Below are positions 7,556 to 16,508 of a stretch of DNA of 41,243 bases, one piece after another; positions within the stretch are counted from its first letter, which is position 1, and every line of letters starts with the position of its first letter. Origin of the DNA: Pseudomonadales bacterium. GTDB taxonomy: Bacteria > Pseudomonadota > Gammaproteobacteria > Pseudomonadales > Azotimanducaceae. The stretch spans positions 1 to 41,243 of the forward strand of contig JAESSY010000019.1 in NCBI GenBank assembly GCA_016763855.1. The letters run 5' to 3'. The notes below the pieces were generated by a model. The model was not told where the DNA came from. It ran no database searches and saw only the letters and a list, made by a program, of their open reading frames with translations. The position numbers were made by a program, and so were the translations under genes.

Positions 7556-8704
7556 ATGGTAAAAATAGCATCCCCGCCAGTAGACGGTTTTGGAATGCAT
7601 AACTACGAGTTATTTAAAGTGGATACAAAGTCAGACCAACGCTCGCGTATCTATCGCGTGGCAACGCTTGGGGCGGGTATCTTTATCCATCTAATGGTTT
7701 GTTGGACAGTGCTTGCAATTGGCTACATGAGTATCGAGCCAATTCAATTCTTGGGTATTGCCTCTCTTGCTGGTGCAGGATTCTTGGTCTTTGCTTTAGC
7801 GATATTACTGGAATGGAACTTAAGCCTCGAAGATCCTGACATGAACTTGCCCCAGATGATCTGGGCAGTCAGTGTCGTGATCATGACCTCCTATTTCTCC
7901 TTTGAGCTAAAGCCTGTTGTTGTATTGTCTGGTTTAGCGATGATTGTTCTCGGTGCTAACCGTCTTAGCAAAAAGGAACTGCTTATTTTTGCCGCATACA
8001 GCATGGTGGTCTATATCGCCTCAGTATTTTATAAGGCACAGTTTAATTCGCTCTCTTGGATTACCGAAATCGTCATTATGATCGCATTTGGTCTGGTGCT
8101 TGTGTTTGGACCTGTCCTTTATCGCCTTGAGATGGTGATGTTTGAAAATACGCTGATCGACAAAAATGCTGAATTAAACGAAGCGTTAACAAGAATTCGG
8201 GAACTGGCAATCAAAGATGAATTGACTGGCGCATACAACCGACGCCACTTGATGGAAGTACTAACTCAGCAAAAAGCAATGGCAGATCGTCGCAATTACC
8301 ACTTTACACTTTGTTATGTAGATTTAGATTTCTTCAAGCGGGTCAATGATCGATTCGGTCACAGTACCGGTGACATTGTCCTAAAGGGATTTTCTGAGAT
8401 AGCACAGTCTATACTCAGGGAGGTCGATTGTGTTTCTCGAATTGGTGGTGAAGAATTCGTACTCGTTTTAGCGGGGACCACTCAGGAAGCTGCGAAAATT
8501 GCAGCAAGAAGAATTGGTGAAAAACTGAGCAAGTTGCAAGTGAGCAGTATTGAACCAAACTACCGTATTACAGCCTCCATGGGCATCACGGAGTTTCGTC
8601 AGAATGAGGATATTGAGCAAACAATGGATCGTGCGGATAAGGCACTTTATGATGCTAAGCGCACAGGTCGAAATAAGGTTATCATAGCCGACCTTGATCA
8701 ATAG
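7556..8704 (+). CDS. Membrane-anchored GGDEF diguanylate cyclase
   Basis: A 382-residue protein. The N-terminal half has about six membrane helices (roughly 35-55, 60-85, 98-115, 120-135, 140-160, 170-192). A short coiled linker (ENTLIDKNAELNEALTRIRELAIKDELTG) leads to a GGDEF domain with the GGEEF active site at 297-301 and an inhibitory I-site R288-E-V-D291 exactly five residues before it. It should make c-di-GMP from two GTP and be product-inhibited. The start could also be ATG 7595 (MHNYELF); neither start has a strong ribosome site. It lies upstream of a large PilZ/GGDEF/EAL protein, so synthesis, sensing and turnover genes are adjacent. Confidence 0.9.
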   Translation: MVKIASPPVDGFGMHNYELFKVDTKSDQRSRIYRVATLGAGIFIHLMVCWTVLAIGYMSIEPIQFLGIASLAGAGFLVFALAILLEWNLSLEDPDMNLPQMIWAVSVVIMTSYFSFELKPVVVLSGLAMIVLGANRLSKKELLIFAAYSMVVYIASVFYKAQFNSLSWITEIVIMIAFGLVLVFGPVLYRLEMVMFENTLIDKNAELNEALTRIRELAIKDELTGAYNRRHLMEVLTQQKAMADRRNYHFTLCYVDLDFFKRVNDRFGHSTGDIVLKGFSEIAQSILREVDCVSRIGGEEFVLVLAGTTQEAAKIAARRIGEKLSKLQVSSIEPNYRITASMGITEFRQNEDIEQTMDRADKALYDAKRTGRNKVIIADLDQ

Positions 8705-8781
8705 ATTCTGGCTGAATAATTGTTTGCCATAATTGAAAGATTGAATATCGGCAGAACAAACCAGTGACAAATAGAGATTGA

Positions 8782-11700
8782 ATGGATAAGCGTCGTAGTC
8801 CTAGATATGCAGTAACTTTGAATGCGCTGGTTCATCCCAATGAGGGACGTTCTTGGCTTTGTAGCATCCAAGATTTTTGTGATAGCGGAATGATGTTGGT
8901 TGCCCAGGATTCAAGCCGCTCTCGTCGTTCAATGCCAGGTATCAACGCCGGTGAAGATGTAGGCATTCACTTCTCGATTCCCTCCAAAATGGGTAAAGAT
9001 AAGCATTTTCGTCTCAATGGCAAGATTGTTCGAGTCTTGAGTGATGGAGTAGGCATTAACTTTACAGGGGGTATGGAAGACGATGCGATGACCGCTTTGC
9101 TAAATCACAATAATAGCGAGCCTATTGTCGCCACGGCGATGTTGAAAGAGCCCGCAACAAAACCTAAGACAACAAAAATCCCCCCAGCAGTGGCTTCAAA
9201 GTCCGCAAGAGGTTTAGGCGTAAAAGCCGCTGCGGCACGATCAAGTGCTTTTTCAAACTCTCCAAAAAAACCAGATCGTAAAAACCCAGGTAGTAAAAAA
9301 ACAGATAATAGTGGTGCTAGTATTGAAAATGATGTCCTCGTTAGCAGCCGACCGCCTGGCCCAATCAAACCAGCAGAATCAAAAAAGCTGATTGCTTCGC
9401 TAAGGAGGATTGTGACAAAAACCCTCCCAGAAATGAATTCTGCCTTCTTTTCTTATATGGATGAAGAACTTCTAAAGTTGGCTCGGGATGCAAAAACAAA
9501 TGCGGAACAAAGCGAATATTTTGCCGCTATGTCGAATCTTGAAAAAGCCAAAAAATCCGTTGGCCAATCTTTTATTAATGAAATACTTGATCATATTGAT
9601 CACCCCAGAGATTTAAGAACTCTATTAGATGAGCGTCGTGCGCAAGAAGATAAGCGAAAAGCGAAACAAGCGACAAAGGTGAAGTTATCTCTGATTAACA
9701 CTGAAGAATTTGAAGATTGGTTAGCGGTTGCGAACATCATTTCCCGTAGTGAAAGAAGCTATGAAAAATTTCTTCAGGAGATAAGAGCTCGACTAGGCAT
9801 GTTGGTAGATTCTTGGAGTCACGTTGAGGCAAACCCGATAGGAACATCTGTCTTTACCCATGCCTTTGAAGCTGCGATCCGTGAAGTTGATTTAACGAAA
9901 GAGATCCGCCAAAAGGTTTATAGTGGATTTGAATCTAAGGCAATACCGCTTTTTCGAAAGCTCTATATTTCGGTCGTAAAATTATTGGAAGAGAGCAAGC
10001 TGTTTCCTGATTTTGATGAAGACTACATTACACCTGTTAGTAAGCCAGTATCTAAAAAAGACGAAATTGAAGAAGCCACTAAGCTTGCTGCTGCTGAGAT
10101 TGCAGCTGAGGCAAAAGAAGCCCTTGATGAAGAGGATGACTTGGAACATGAATTTGATCTCAGGGAAGAATTAAAAGAATTAAGGTCAGAGCTTGGCCGC
10201 CGGAAAGCTGCCCCAAGTCGAAACGCTGTTCCCGATCGAAGTGCGGCACCAAGTCGCAGTGCTACACCAAGTCGAAATGGCAGGGGAAAGAAAAAAGCCG
10301 GAAGGTCCAGTGGCGGAGCTGCGAGCAGCAATAGTATTTTCAATACGGTTCGAAATCTAATTTCTCGACATCGGGAAGAAGAATACGCAGAAGAGGATGA
10401 ATTAGTAGAATTTGACGAAGTCCAAGAGCTCTTGAATGCGATTCAAGAAAGTCATCAGGATAATCCTTCTCAGCGGATCAACGTACGCGAACAATTAAGG
10501 CAATCCTCAAATAATCGGCAGTTGTCACCTGAAGTCGCTGGTAATCTCGAAGTTGTAGAGAATCTAATTGATACCATTGAGTCTGATAGCATGTTGTCGG
10601 GAAGCACAAAAGACTGGGTTCGGCAGTTAGAATTAACCCTCGATAAGGTTGCGCTTCAAGAGGACAATTTTCTGAGTGAGGATAACCCTCATCAAGCAAT
10701 GGAAGTGATTAACCAGCTTGCCCGCCTAGGTGGCTCCGAATCTGGTTCAGTTCGCCGTAATGTGGATAACATTATTGAATCGATTAATACTAACTATGAT
10801 GGTGATGCCGCAGTTTTTGATGATGCTGTCAAACAACTTCAACCCCTGGTAGAAAGGCAATCGAGAGCTTTCACGGGGAATGTTCAAAGAACTGTAAAAG
10901 CAAGTGAAGGTCAACAAACCCTTGTTAGCGCACAACGTGCGGTTGTTAATGAGGTTGATTCTAGGTTGTCAGGAAAAGAAGTCCCCGAAGTTTTAATGCG
11001 CCTTCTCTTGCCGGGGTGGAGAAACTTACTGGTCAATACTCATTTGCGGCAGGGCCAAGATAGTGCTGATTGGAAACAACATGTGCAGGCCATGGATCAG
11101 GTCTTTAAACACTTAGATGGTACGGCTGATCCATCAAATACAGATGATTATATTCCTCCTGAAGCACTCCTTGAGCAAATAGAACAAGGATTGGATTCAA
11201 TTTCATTTGAGCCTGGCCAACGTGTTCCTCTTGTAAATTCACTCCGCGAACTTTTGGTAGAAGGGGCGGATATATCTCAGGTTCCAAAAGTAAAACTAGA
11301 AGGGGCTAAAGTTGCTGAAGCATTGGGTTTTGCTGACGTTACGCAAAAGCAAACCCAGCGTGAGGAACTCCGCAAGGAGAATGAGAACAATGCTGAATGG
11401 GCGAAGTGGCTTGATAGAGCTAACAATATTCATGTTGGCGACTGGTTAGAGTTCGGTGTTGATTTAGATAAAGGTAAAGAGGGTGACGTCTCCATTGTTG
11501 CCTGGACGAATGAAGATAACTCCAATTTCGTTTTTGTTAATCGAAGAGGTGTTAAGACATACGATTTATTAATCGAGGCCCTTGCAGTGGAATTGTCCTT
11601 GGGTAGGACTCGGGTACTTGAAGAAACAGATTTACCTTTGGCAGATCGTGCATCTCATCGAATGTTACATAATATGCATAACCAGTTGACCCACCAGGCG

Positions 11701-12978
11701 AGTCACGACGAGCTAACTGGATTGCCGAACAGAGAAGAATTTGAGCGTTGTATTGAGAAAGTACTGGCAGACGCAAAATTGAACAATAGTCACCATATTG
11801 TCGCCTACATGGATCTCGATCAGTTCAAGGTGATTAACAATGCAGCTGGGCATGATGCGGGAGATCAGTTGCTGATAGAAATTGGGAAATTGTTGACTAA
11901 GCAATTGGAAGGCAGTCAGTTTGTCGTTTCAAGGTTGGGCGGTGATGAGTTTGGTATCTTGATTGAAAATTGCGAGAAAAGTTCTGGTGTTACAGTTGTC
12001 AAGCGATTGAGTGATGCCGTTAAAGCGAACCAATTCAATTGGGAAGGCAATGTATTCACGCTGACAACGAGTTGCGGGCTGGTTGCCGTTACCAGTGAAA
12101 TGGATAGTGTCTCAACGATACTTCGTGGTGCGGATACCGCATGTTACGCAGCAAAAGAAGCCGGTCGAGATCGCTTGCAGACTTATGAAGCAGATGATAG
12201 CGATATGGAACGTCGGCGTGGCATCATGGAATTTGTCTCTCAGATTGATAAAGCGCTCAAAGAAGATCGCTTTGAACTTCACTGCCAGAAAATTGATCCC
12301 ATCAATAAGAGCTCTGGGGATAAACCCCACTATGAAATATTGCTCACTGTATTGGATGAAAATGATAATCCCATGCCGCCTCAGGATTTTATTATTGCAG
12401 CCGAAACTTATAATCGCATGGGGGCCATCGATCGTTGGGTGATTAAAAATGCATTTCAATGGATTGCGAGTAACATATTGAAGCTTGAAGACCTCGGTGC
12501 CTTTTCTATTAATGTTTCCGGCAATTCTTTGACGGAAGACGATTTCATGGAATTTGTTCTCGAACAGTTTAATGAAACGCGTTTGCCAACATCGAAAATA
12601 TGTTTTGAAATAACAGAGACCGCTGCGATTGGTAATCTGGATGATGTCGTTGAATTTATGGAAAGATTGAAAGTGATTGGAGTCGAGTTCTCCCTTGATG
12701 ATTTTGGGACTGGGCTTTCATCCTATTCATACTTGAGAAACTTGCCTGTTGATTTCTTAAAAATTGATGGTATTTTTGTTAAAGATATCAAAACCAACCC
12801 TAGTGACTATGCGGTGGTTAAGTCCATTAATGAGATTGGTCACTTTATGGGTAAAAAGACAATAGCTGAATTTGTTGAAGACGATGAAGTGCTGGAGATT
12901 CTCCGGGAAATTGGCGTTGATTTTGCACAGGGCTACGGCATCGAAAAGAAGATGCCGATTAGCAATTTGCTTAAATAG
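8782..12978 (+). CDS. PilZ-DUF1631-GGDEF-EAL multidomain c-di-GMP protein
   Basis: A 1398-residue cytoplasmic protein. A PilZ-like domain (about 1-115) has RRSPR at 4-8 and DFCDSG in place of the usual D-x-S-x-x-G. A long helical, charged region (about 195-870) resembles DUF1631. It is interrupted by an acidic, then Arg/Ser/Pro/Ala-rich linker (about 445-525) with four 6-residue repeats. GGDEF follows (GGDEF at 1053-1057, no I-site Arg/Asp). The EAL domain keeps E1185 (as EIL rather than EAL), SINVSGNS, FEITETA, D1306-D1307 (DDFGTG), LKIDG and EFVE, so phosphodiesterase activity is plausible. It probably binds c-di-GMP through PilZ and switches between synthesis and breakdown. Its end is 8 bp from the convergent argD. 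Confidence 0.9.
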   Translation: MDKRRSPRYAVTLNALVHPNEGRSWLCSIQDFCDSGMMLVAQDSSRSRRSMPGINAGEDVGIHFSIPSKMGKDKHFRLNGKIVRVLSDGVGINFTGGMEDDAMTALLNHNNSEPIVATAMLKEPATKPKTTKIPPAVASKSARGLGVKAAAARSSAFSNSPKKPDRKNPGSKKTDNSGASIENDVLVSSRPPGPIKPAESKKLIASLRRIVTKTLPEMNSAFFSYMDEELLKLARDAKTNAEQSEYFAAMSNLEKAKKSVGQSFINEILDHIDHPRDLRTLLDERRAQEDKRKAKQATKVKLSLINTEEFEDWLAVANIISRSERSYEKFLQEIRARLGMLVDSWSHVEANPIGTSVFTHAFEAAIREVDLTKEIRQKVYSGFESKAIPLFRKLYISVVKLLEESKLFPDFDEDYITPVSKPVSKKDEIEEATKLAAAEIAAEAKEALDEEDDLEHEFDLREELKELRSELGRRKAAPSRNAVPDRSAAPSRSATPSRNGRGKKKAGRSSGGAASSNSIFNTVRNLISRHREEEYAEEDELVEFDEVQELLNAIQESHQDNPSQRINVREQLRQSSNNRQLSPEVAGNLEVVENLIDTIESDSMLSGSTKDWVRQLELTLDKVALQEDNFLSEDNPHQAMEVINQLARLGGSESGSVRRNVDNIIESINTNYDGDAAVFDDAVKQLQPLVERQSRAFTGNVQRTVKASEGQQTLVSAQRAVVNEVDSRLSGKEVPEVLMRLLLPGWRNLLVNTHLRQGQDSADWKQHVQAMDQVFKHLDGTADPSNTDDYIPPEALLEQIEQGLDSISFEPGQRVPLVNSLRELLVEGADISQVPKVKLEGAKVAEALGFADVTQKQTQREELRKENENNAEWAKWLDRANNIHVGDWLEFGVDLDKGKEGDVSIVAWTNEDNSNFVFVNRRGVKTYDLLIEALAVELSLGRTRVLEETDLPLADRASHRMLHNMHNQLTHQASHDELTGLPNREEFERCIEKVLADAKLNNSHHIVAYMDLDQFKVINNAAGHDAGDQLLIEIGKLLTKQLEGSQFVVSRLGGDEFGILIENCEKSSGVTVVKRLSDAVKANQFNWEGNVFTLTTSCGLVAVTSEMDSVSTILRGADTACYAAKEAGRDRLQTYEADDSDMERRRGIMEFVSQIDKALKEDRFELHCQKIDPINKSSGDKPHYEILLTVLDENDNPMPPQDFIIAAETYNRMGAIDRWVIKNAFQWIASNILKLEDLGAFSINVSGNSLTEDDFMEFVLEQFNETRLPTSKICFEITETAAIGNLDDVVEFMERLKVIGVEFSLDDFGTGLSSYSYLRNLPVDFLKIDGIFVKDIKTNPSDYAVVKSINEIGHFMGKKTIAEFVEDDEVLEILREIGVDFAQGYGIEKKMPISNLLK
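10210..10281 (+). repeat. 18-bp tandem repeat, four copies, inside the PilZ/EAL gene
   Basis: Four consecutive 18-bp units encode APSRNA, VPDRSA, APSRSA and TPSRNG, keeping the frame. The basic, flexible linker they form follows a strongly acidic stretch (EALDEEDDLEHEFD). Repeat-number variation would change linker length without breaking the frame. Confidence 0.8.
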
Positions 12979-12986
12979 AGCGCGAC

Positions 12987-14156
12987 CTATTCGTTCTCTT
13001 CTATTATGGTGCAAACGATATCAACAATTTGATCAGCTTCTTCATCACTGATAATCAGAGGGGGTAGCAGTCTGATTGTGTTGGAGCTAGTGACGTTAAT
13101 CAGCAAGCCTTTATATTTGGCCTTTGCGACTAAATCACCACAGGGCTCGTCCAATTCAATCCCCATCATTAAGCCCTTTCCTCTAATAGCCTTGACGCAA
13201 TTTTTTCCTTTAAGCCTTGACTGAAATGAAGCTAACATTCGCTCGCCGAGTTTTGCAGCTTTTTCCGGTATTTTATGCTCAAGCATGTATTCAACAACGG
13301 TTGCCCCCACTGAACAGGCAAATGGATTTCCGCCAAAGGTCGAGCCGTGATTGCCGGGTTTGAAAACCGATGTTGCCTCGCCTTTAGCGAGACACACGCC
13401 GATCGGAATACCATTGCCAAGACCTTTAGCCGTTGTCACAAGATCAGGGATAATGCCGTGTTGTTGATAATTGAAATAGGTGCCTGTTCGGCCGTTTCCA
13501 GTTTGTACTTCATCTAGAAATAAAAACCATCCGTTCTGGTCGCAAATCTCACGCATTTTTTTCAAGTAATTCTCGTCAGGAACATGTATCCCCCCTTCTC
13601 CTTGAATAGGCTCAACCATGACAGCGACAATATTGGGATTATTTTTAGCGATGTTTTCTATGGCTGTTACATCGTTAAATGGTGCTCGAACAAACCCGTT
13701 CACTAATGGCTCGAAACCGGCTTGAACTTTGCGACTACCGGATGCTGTTAGGGTTGCAAGTGTTCTACCATGAAATGCAGCATCGGTGACGATAATGGTG
13801 GGGTTTTCGATTCCATTCTGCCTTCCGTGAAGGCGGCAGATTTTAATTGCGCACTCATTAGCCTCTGCACCGGAGTTTGCAAAAAAGGCGCAATCCATTC
13901 CTGAGACTTCTGTTAGTAAATTCGCCAATTTCTCTTGGGTAGGAATTCGATAAATATTTGAGGTGTGTAATAACTGACCTGCTTGTTCTTGAATCGTCTT
14001 GGTGACTGCTGGGTTTGAATGGCCTAGAGACACGACGCCAATGCCTGCTAAGGCATCTAAATAGCGGTTGCCCTTGTCATCAACGAGCCAAGCACCTTCA
14101 CCTTTCTCGAATGCCAAATCCAGTCGACCGTAAGTATTCATAATTGCATCAGTCAT
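12987..14156 (-). CDS. argD: Acetylornithine aminotransferase family protein
   Basis: A 389-residue class III PLP aminotransferase. Motifs are ANSGAEANECAIK (phosphate-binding loop), FHGRTLATLTASG, the aspartate in FLDEVQTGNGRTG, and the PLP lysine K244 in TTAKGLGNGIPIG. The length and sequence fit ArgD, which converts N-acetylglutamate semialdehyde to N-acetylornithine in arginine synthesis and may also act on succinyldiaminopimelate. The arginine pathway is also represented by argG at 22255. AstC (arginine breakdown) is a close paralogue, but no ast genes are nearby. The gene is convergent with the EAL gene and divergent from the hydantoinase B gene. Confidence 0.9.
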   Translation of the reverse strand: MTDAIMNTYGRLDLAFEKGEGAWLVDDKGNRYLDALAGIGVVSLGHSNPAVTKTIQEQAGQLLHTSNIYRIPTQEKLANLLTEVSGMDCAFFANSGAEANECAIKICRLHGRQNGIENPTIIVTDAAFHGRTLATLTASGSRKVQAGFEPLVNGFVRAPFNDVTAIENIAKNNPNIVAVMVEPIQGEGGIHVPDENYLKKMREICDQNGWFLFLDEVQTGNGRTGTYFNYQQHGIIPDLVTTAKGLGNGIPIGVCLAKGEATSVFKPGNHGSTFGGNPFACSVGATVVEYMLEHKIPEKAAKLGERMLASFQSRLKGKNCVKAIRGKGLMMGIELDEPCGDLVAKAKYKGLLINVTSSNTIRLLPPLIISDEEADQIVDIVCTIIEENE

Positions 14157-14203
14157 TTTGCTTCCTGCGGTTTCTAGGTTAAAGCGCGATAAAAAGGAGA
14201 GCG

Positions 14204-14275
14204 ATGATAAACCAGATTCGATACACTCGGAAGCGAGATTTTGTGTTGGGGCCTAATTTAGGAAATAAAATATGA
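14204..14275 (+). CDS. Possible 23-residue leader ORF coupled to hydantoinase B
   Basis: An ATG at 14204 follows an excellent ribosome site (AAAAAGGAGAGCG). The frame runs 23 codons and stops at TGA 14273-14275, overlapping the ATG of the next gene (ATGA). The peptide begins MINQIRYTRKRDF and is basic, with no recognised family. The arrangement suggests a translated leader or small protein that couples translation into the hydantoinase gene. It could also be a chance open frame. Confidence 0.4.
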   Translation: MINQIRYTRKRDFVLGPNLGNKI

Positions 14276-15867
14276 CGTCTGGTATTGATCTGGCAATTTT
14301 CATAAGTCGAGTTGAGTCAGTCTGTGCTGAAATGGGAGCCATCCTACGTCGCGCTGCTTTCTCCCCTAACATCAAAGACCGTCTTGATTTCTCTTGCGCA
14401 TTGTTTGATACGAAAGGTGAATTATTTGCACAGGCGGCCCACATTCCCGTTCACCTTGGCAGCATGGCTTTTGCTATGGCAGACATCGTTCAGGATGTTC
14501 CTTGGCATAAAGGGGACATGTTGGTTGTCAACGACCCGTTTCTCGGCGGAACTCATTTACCCGATGTTACAATTATTGCACCTTGCTTTATATCCCGGGA
14601 TTTCTTGTTTAAAGGTGAGCTATCAGCAAGTCAGGAGGATGAATTGGTGGGCTTTGTTGTTAATCGTGCTCACCACGCCAATATTGGTTCCAAAGTACCG
14701 GGTTCAATGCCCTTGTCACGATCTATCGAAGAGGAAGGTCAGATTATTGCGCCCACCTTCATTGTAAAATCAGGTCAAATTGATAAGCAAGTGCTTGAAA
14801 GCATTACCGGACAAACAAATACCGATACCCTAGGAGACTTTGCGGCTCAAATGGCTGCAAATCGAACAGGCGTGGAACGGTTACATGCACTGATTCTACT
14901 AATGGGATTGGATAAGTTTCGTGCAGCAATCGTTGCGACAAATCAATACGGAGAACGATTGTCAATAAATCTAATTTCAGACATTCCCTCTGGAACTTAT
15001 GTTTTTGAGGACTATATGGATGATGATGGATTTGGGCATGAAAATATCCGAATTAAGGTCAGCCTAGAGATAAGTGAACAACAAGTTAAAGTTGACTTCA
15101 CAGGCACGAATAATCAAGTGGAAGGCAATATCAATTGTCCTTTATCTGTTGCGGCAGCGGCAGTTTACTATGCATTTCGCTGTCTATTGCCCAAAGAAAC
15201 ACCCAATTGTGCTGGCAGTTTTTTGCCGATCAAATTAAGTGCCCCACGGGCTTGTTTGATAAATGCAGTCAGGCCTGCGGCGACGTCTGCGGGAAATGTT
15301 GAAACGTCTATGAGAATAGTGGATGTCGTTCTGGGTGCGCTGAATTTGGCAATCCCAAAAAAAATACCCGCGGCGAGTCAGGGTACGATGAATAATGTAG
15401 CAATGGGTGCTCGGAATTTTACTGCCGGTGTTCCCCGTAGCTGGGATTATTATGAAACCATTGGCGGCGGTATGGGTGCGGGTCCAAAAGGTGCGGGATT
15501 ATCTGCACGACAATGCCATATGACCAATACACTGAATACCCCAATTGAAAGTATCGAGAGTCACTTTCCATTGCGAATTAAGAAATATGCTATACGCAGA
15601 GGTACGGGCGGGGAAGGTGTTTTTTCTGGGGGCGATGGCGTTATTCGCGAGTTTGAATTTCTTGAGCCAACAGAATTCACATTACTCACTGAAAGACGTG
15701 TACATCGGCCTTGGGGTTTGGCTGGTGGGTCTAAAGGTCAAGGTGGGGAGAATTTCCTAGATGATGAAATCTTGCCGGGTAAATGTCACAAAACAGTTCT
15801 TCCTGGTCAGGTTTTAAGAATTGAAACTCCGGGTGGAGGAGGTTATGGGTTAAAAGTCAGTAAATAA
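14272..15867 (+). CDS. Hydantoinase B / 5-oxoprolinase family protein
   Basis: A 531-residue protein with the family features: an N-terminal RRAAFSPNIKDRLDFSCALFD, then HIPVHLGSM, NDPFLGGTHLPDVTII, NRAHHANIGSKVPGSMP, FTGTNNQVEGNINCPLSVAAAAVYYAFR, and a Gly-rich end RIETPGGGGYG. HyuB-type proteins form the ATP-dependent hydantoinase/oxoprolinase or acetone-carboxylase-like complexes together with a HyuA subunit. No HyuA is adjacent here, so the partner must be elsewhere or the protein acts differently. AGGAAATAAA before the ATG is a fair ribosome site, and translation may be coupled to the small ORF before it. Confidence 0.9.
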   Translation: MTSGIDLAIFISRVESVCAEMGAILRRAAFSPNIKDRLDFSCALFDTKGELFAQAAHIPVHLGSMAFAMADIVQDVPWHKGDMLVVNDPFLGGTHLPDVTIIAPCFISRDFLFKGELSASQEDELVGFVVNRAHHANIGSKVPGSMPLSRSIEEEGQIIAPTFIVKSGQIDKQVLESITGQTNTDTLGDFAAQMAANRTGVERLHALILLMGLDKFRAAIVATNQYGERLSINLISDIPSGTYVFEDYMDDDGFGHENIRIKVSLEISEQQVKVDFTGTNNQVEGNINCPLSVAAAAVYYAFRCLLPKETPNCAGSFLPIKLSAPRACLINAVRPAATSAGNVETSMRIVDVVLGALNLAIPKKIPAASQGTMNNVAMGARNFTAGVPRSWDYYETIGGGMGAGPKGAGLSARQCHMTNTLNTPIESIESHFPLRIKKYAIRRGTGGEGVFSGGDGVIREFEFLEPTEFTLLTERRVHRPWGLAGGSKGQGGENFLDDEILPGKCHKTVLPGQVLRIETPGGGGYGLKVSK

Positions 15868-15936
15868 TTAAGCTTTTTGAATAAAACACGCTAGAATACG
15901 CTCCCCGTTTGTTGGCAATATTTAAAGAGAATGATC

Positions 15937-16254
15937 ATGGACATTATGCAAACCATTAAGGAACAGGTTGAAGGAAATACGATCCTTCTTTATATGAAGG
16001 GTTCGCCTGAGCAGCCTCAGTGTGGATTTTCCTCACAGGCGTCTCAAGCATTGATGGCTTGCGGTGAAAAATTTGCCTATATTGATATTTTGTCCAACCC
16101 TGAAATTCGCTCAAACCTCCCTCAATATTCTGAGTGGCCTACTTTTCCGCAGTTATTTGTTGGTGGCGAATTGGTCGGTGGTTGCGATATCATTATGGAA
16201 ATGTACCAAAGCGGTGAACTACAACCTCTTGTCAAAGCGGCATCACCTGAATAA
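15937..16254 (+). CDS. grxD: Monothiol glutaredoxin (Grx4 type)
   Basis: A 105-residue monothiol glutaredoxin with the CGFS active site at about 29-32, KGSPEQPQCGFS, WPTFPQLFVGGELVGGCDI (the glutathione-binding cis-Pro and GG-C-D parts) and MYQSGELQPL. CGFS glutaredoxins bind a glutathione-ligated [2Fe-2S] cluster as a dimer and hand it to apo-proteins, often with BolA. ATG 15937 is preferred because AGAGA lies 6 bases before it, while ATG 15931 touches that site. A stem-loop terminator follows. Confidence 0.95.
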   Translation: MDIMQTIKEQVEGNTILLYMKGSPEQPQCGFSSQASQALMACGEKFAYIDILSNPEIRSNLPQYSEWPTFPQLFVGGELVGGCDIIMEMYQSGELQPLVKAASPE

Positions 16255-16262
16255 TTGAGCTC

Positions 16263-16290
16263 CCGCACCCATTGTTAAGAATGGGTGCGG
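16263..16290 (+). terminator. Intrinsic-like terminator after grxD
   Basis: A perfect 11-bp stem CCGCACCCATT / AATGGGTGCGG with a 6-nt loop begins 9 bases after the grxD stop. It is followed by AAATTATTCACTCC and then a pyrimidine-rich tract. It separates grxD from the iron-regulated receptor gene downstream. Confidence 0.75.
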
Positions 16291-16429
16291 AAATTATTCA
16301 CTCCTTTCCTTTCTCTCTTTTCTATTCTTCCGCTAGCTTTACGTAGATCTGATTTATGCAGATGCTTTTTCTGTCTTCTCAAGATTGCGTGGAATCGTGG
16401 CCAGTATTTCTGAATAATTATCGATATAT

Positions 16430-16448
16430 CTAATTGATAATCATTCGC
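16430..16448 (+). promoter_or_regulatory. Fur box upstream of the TonB receptor
   Basis: CTAATTGATAATCATTCGC matches the 19-bp Fur consensus (GATAATGATAATCATTATC) at 13 positions, including the whole central GATAATCATT. It lies about 60 bp before the receptor ATG, where the promoter is expected, so iron-dependent repression is inferred. Confidence 0.7.
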
Positions 16449-16508
16449 ATCTATGACATATTGTCGCTCATAGGTAACGCAATCGCGTCACTTGCAGAGG
16501 AGTTAAAC

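Noticed and set aside
10023-10343. Antisense open frame of about 106 residues within the PilZ/EAL gene
   Set aside because: It is a shadow of biased codons in the sense gene, with low-complexity Leu/Ser/Phe content.
16434-16508. Receptor start at ATG 16434
   Set aside because: That ATG overlaps the Fur box. The AGGAG-spaced ATG at 16509 begins a proper signal peptide.
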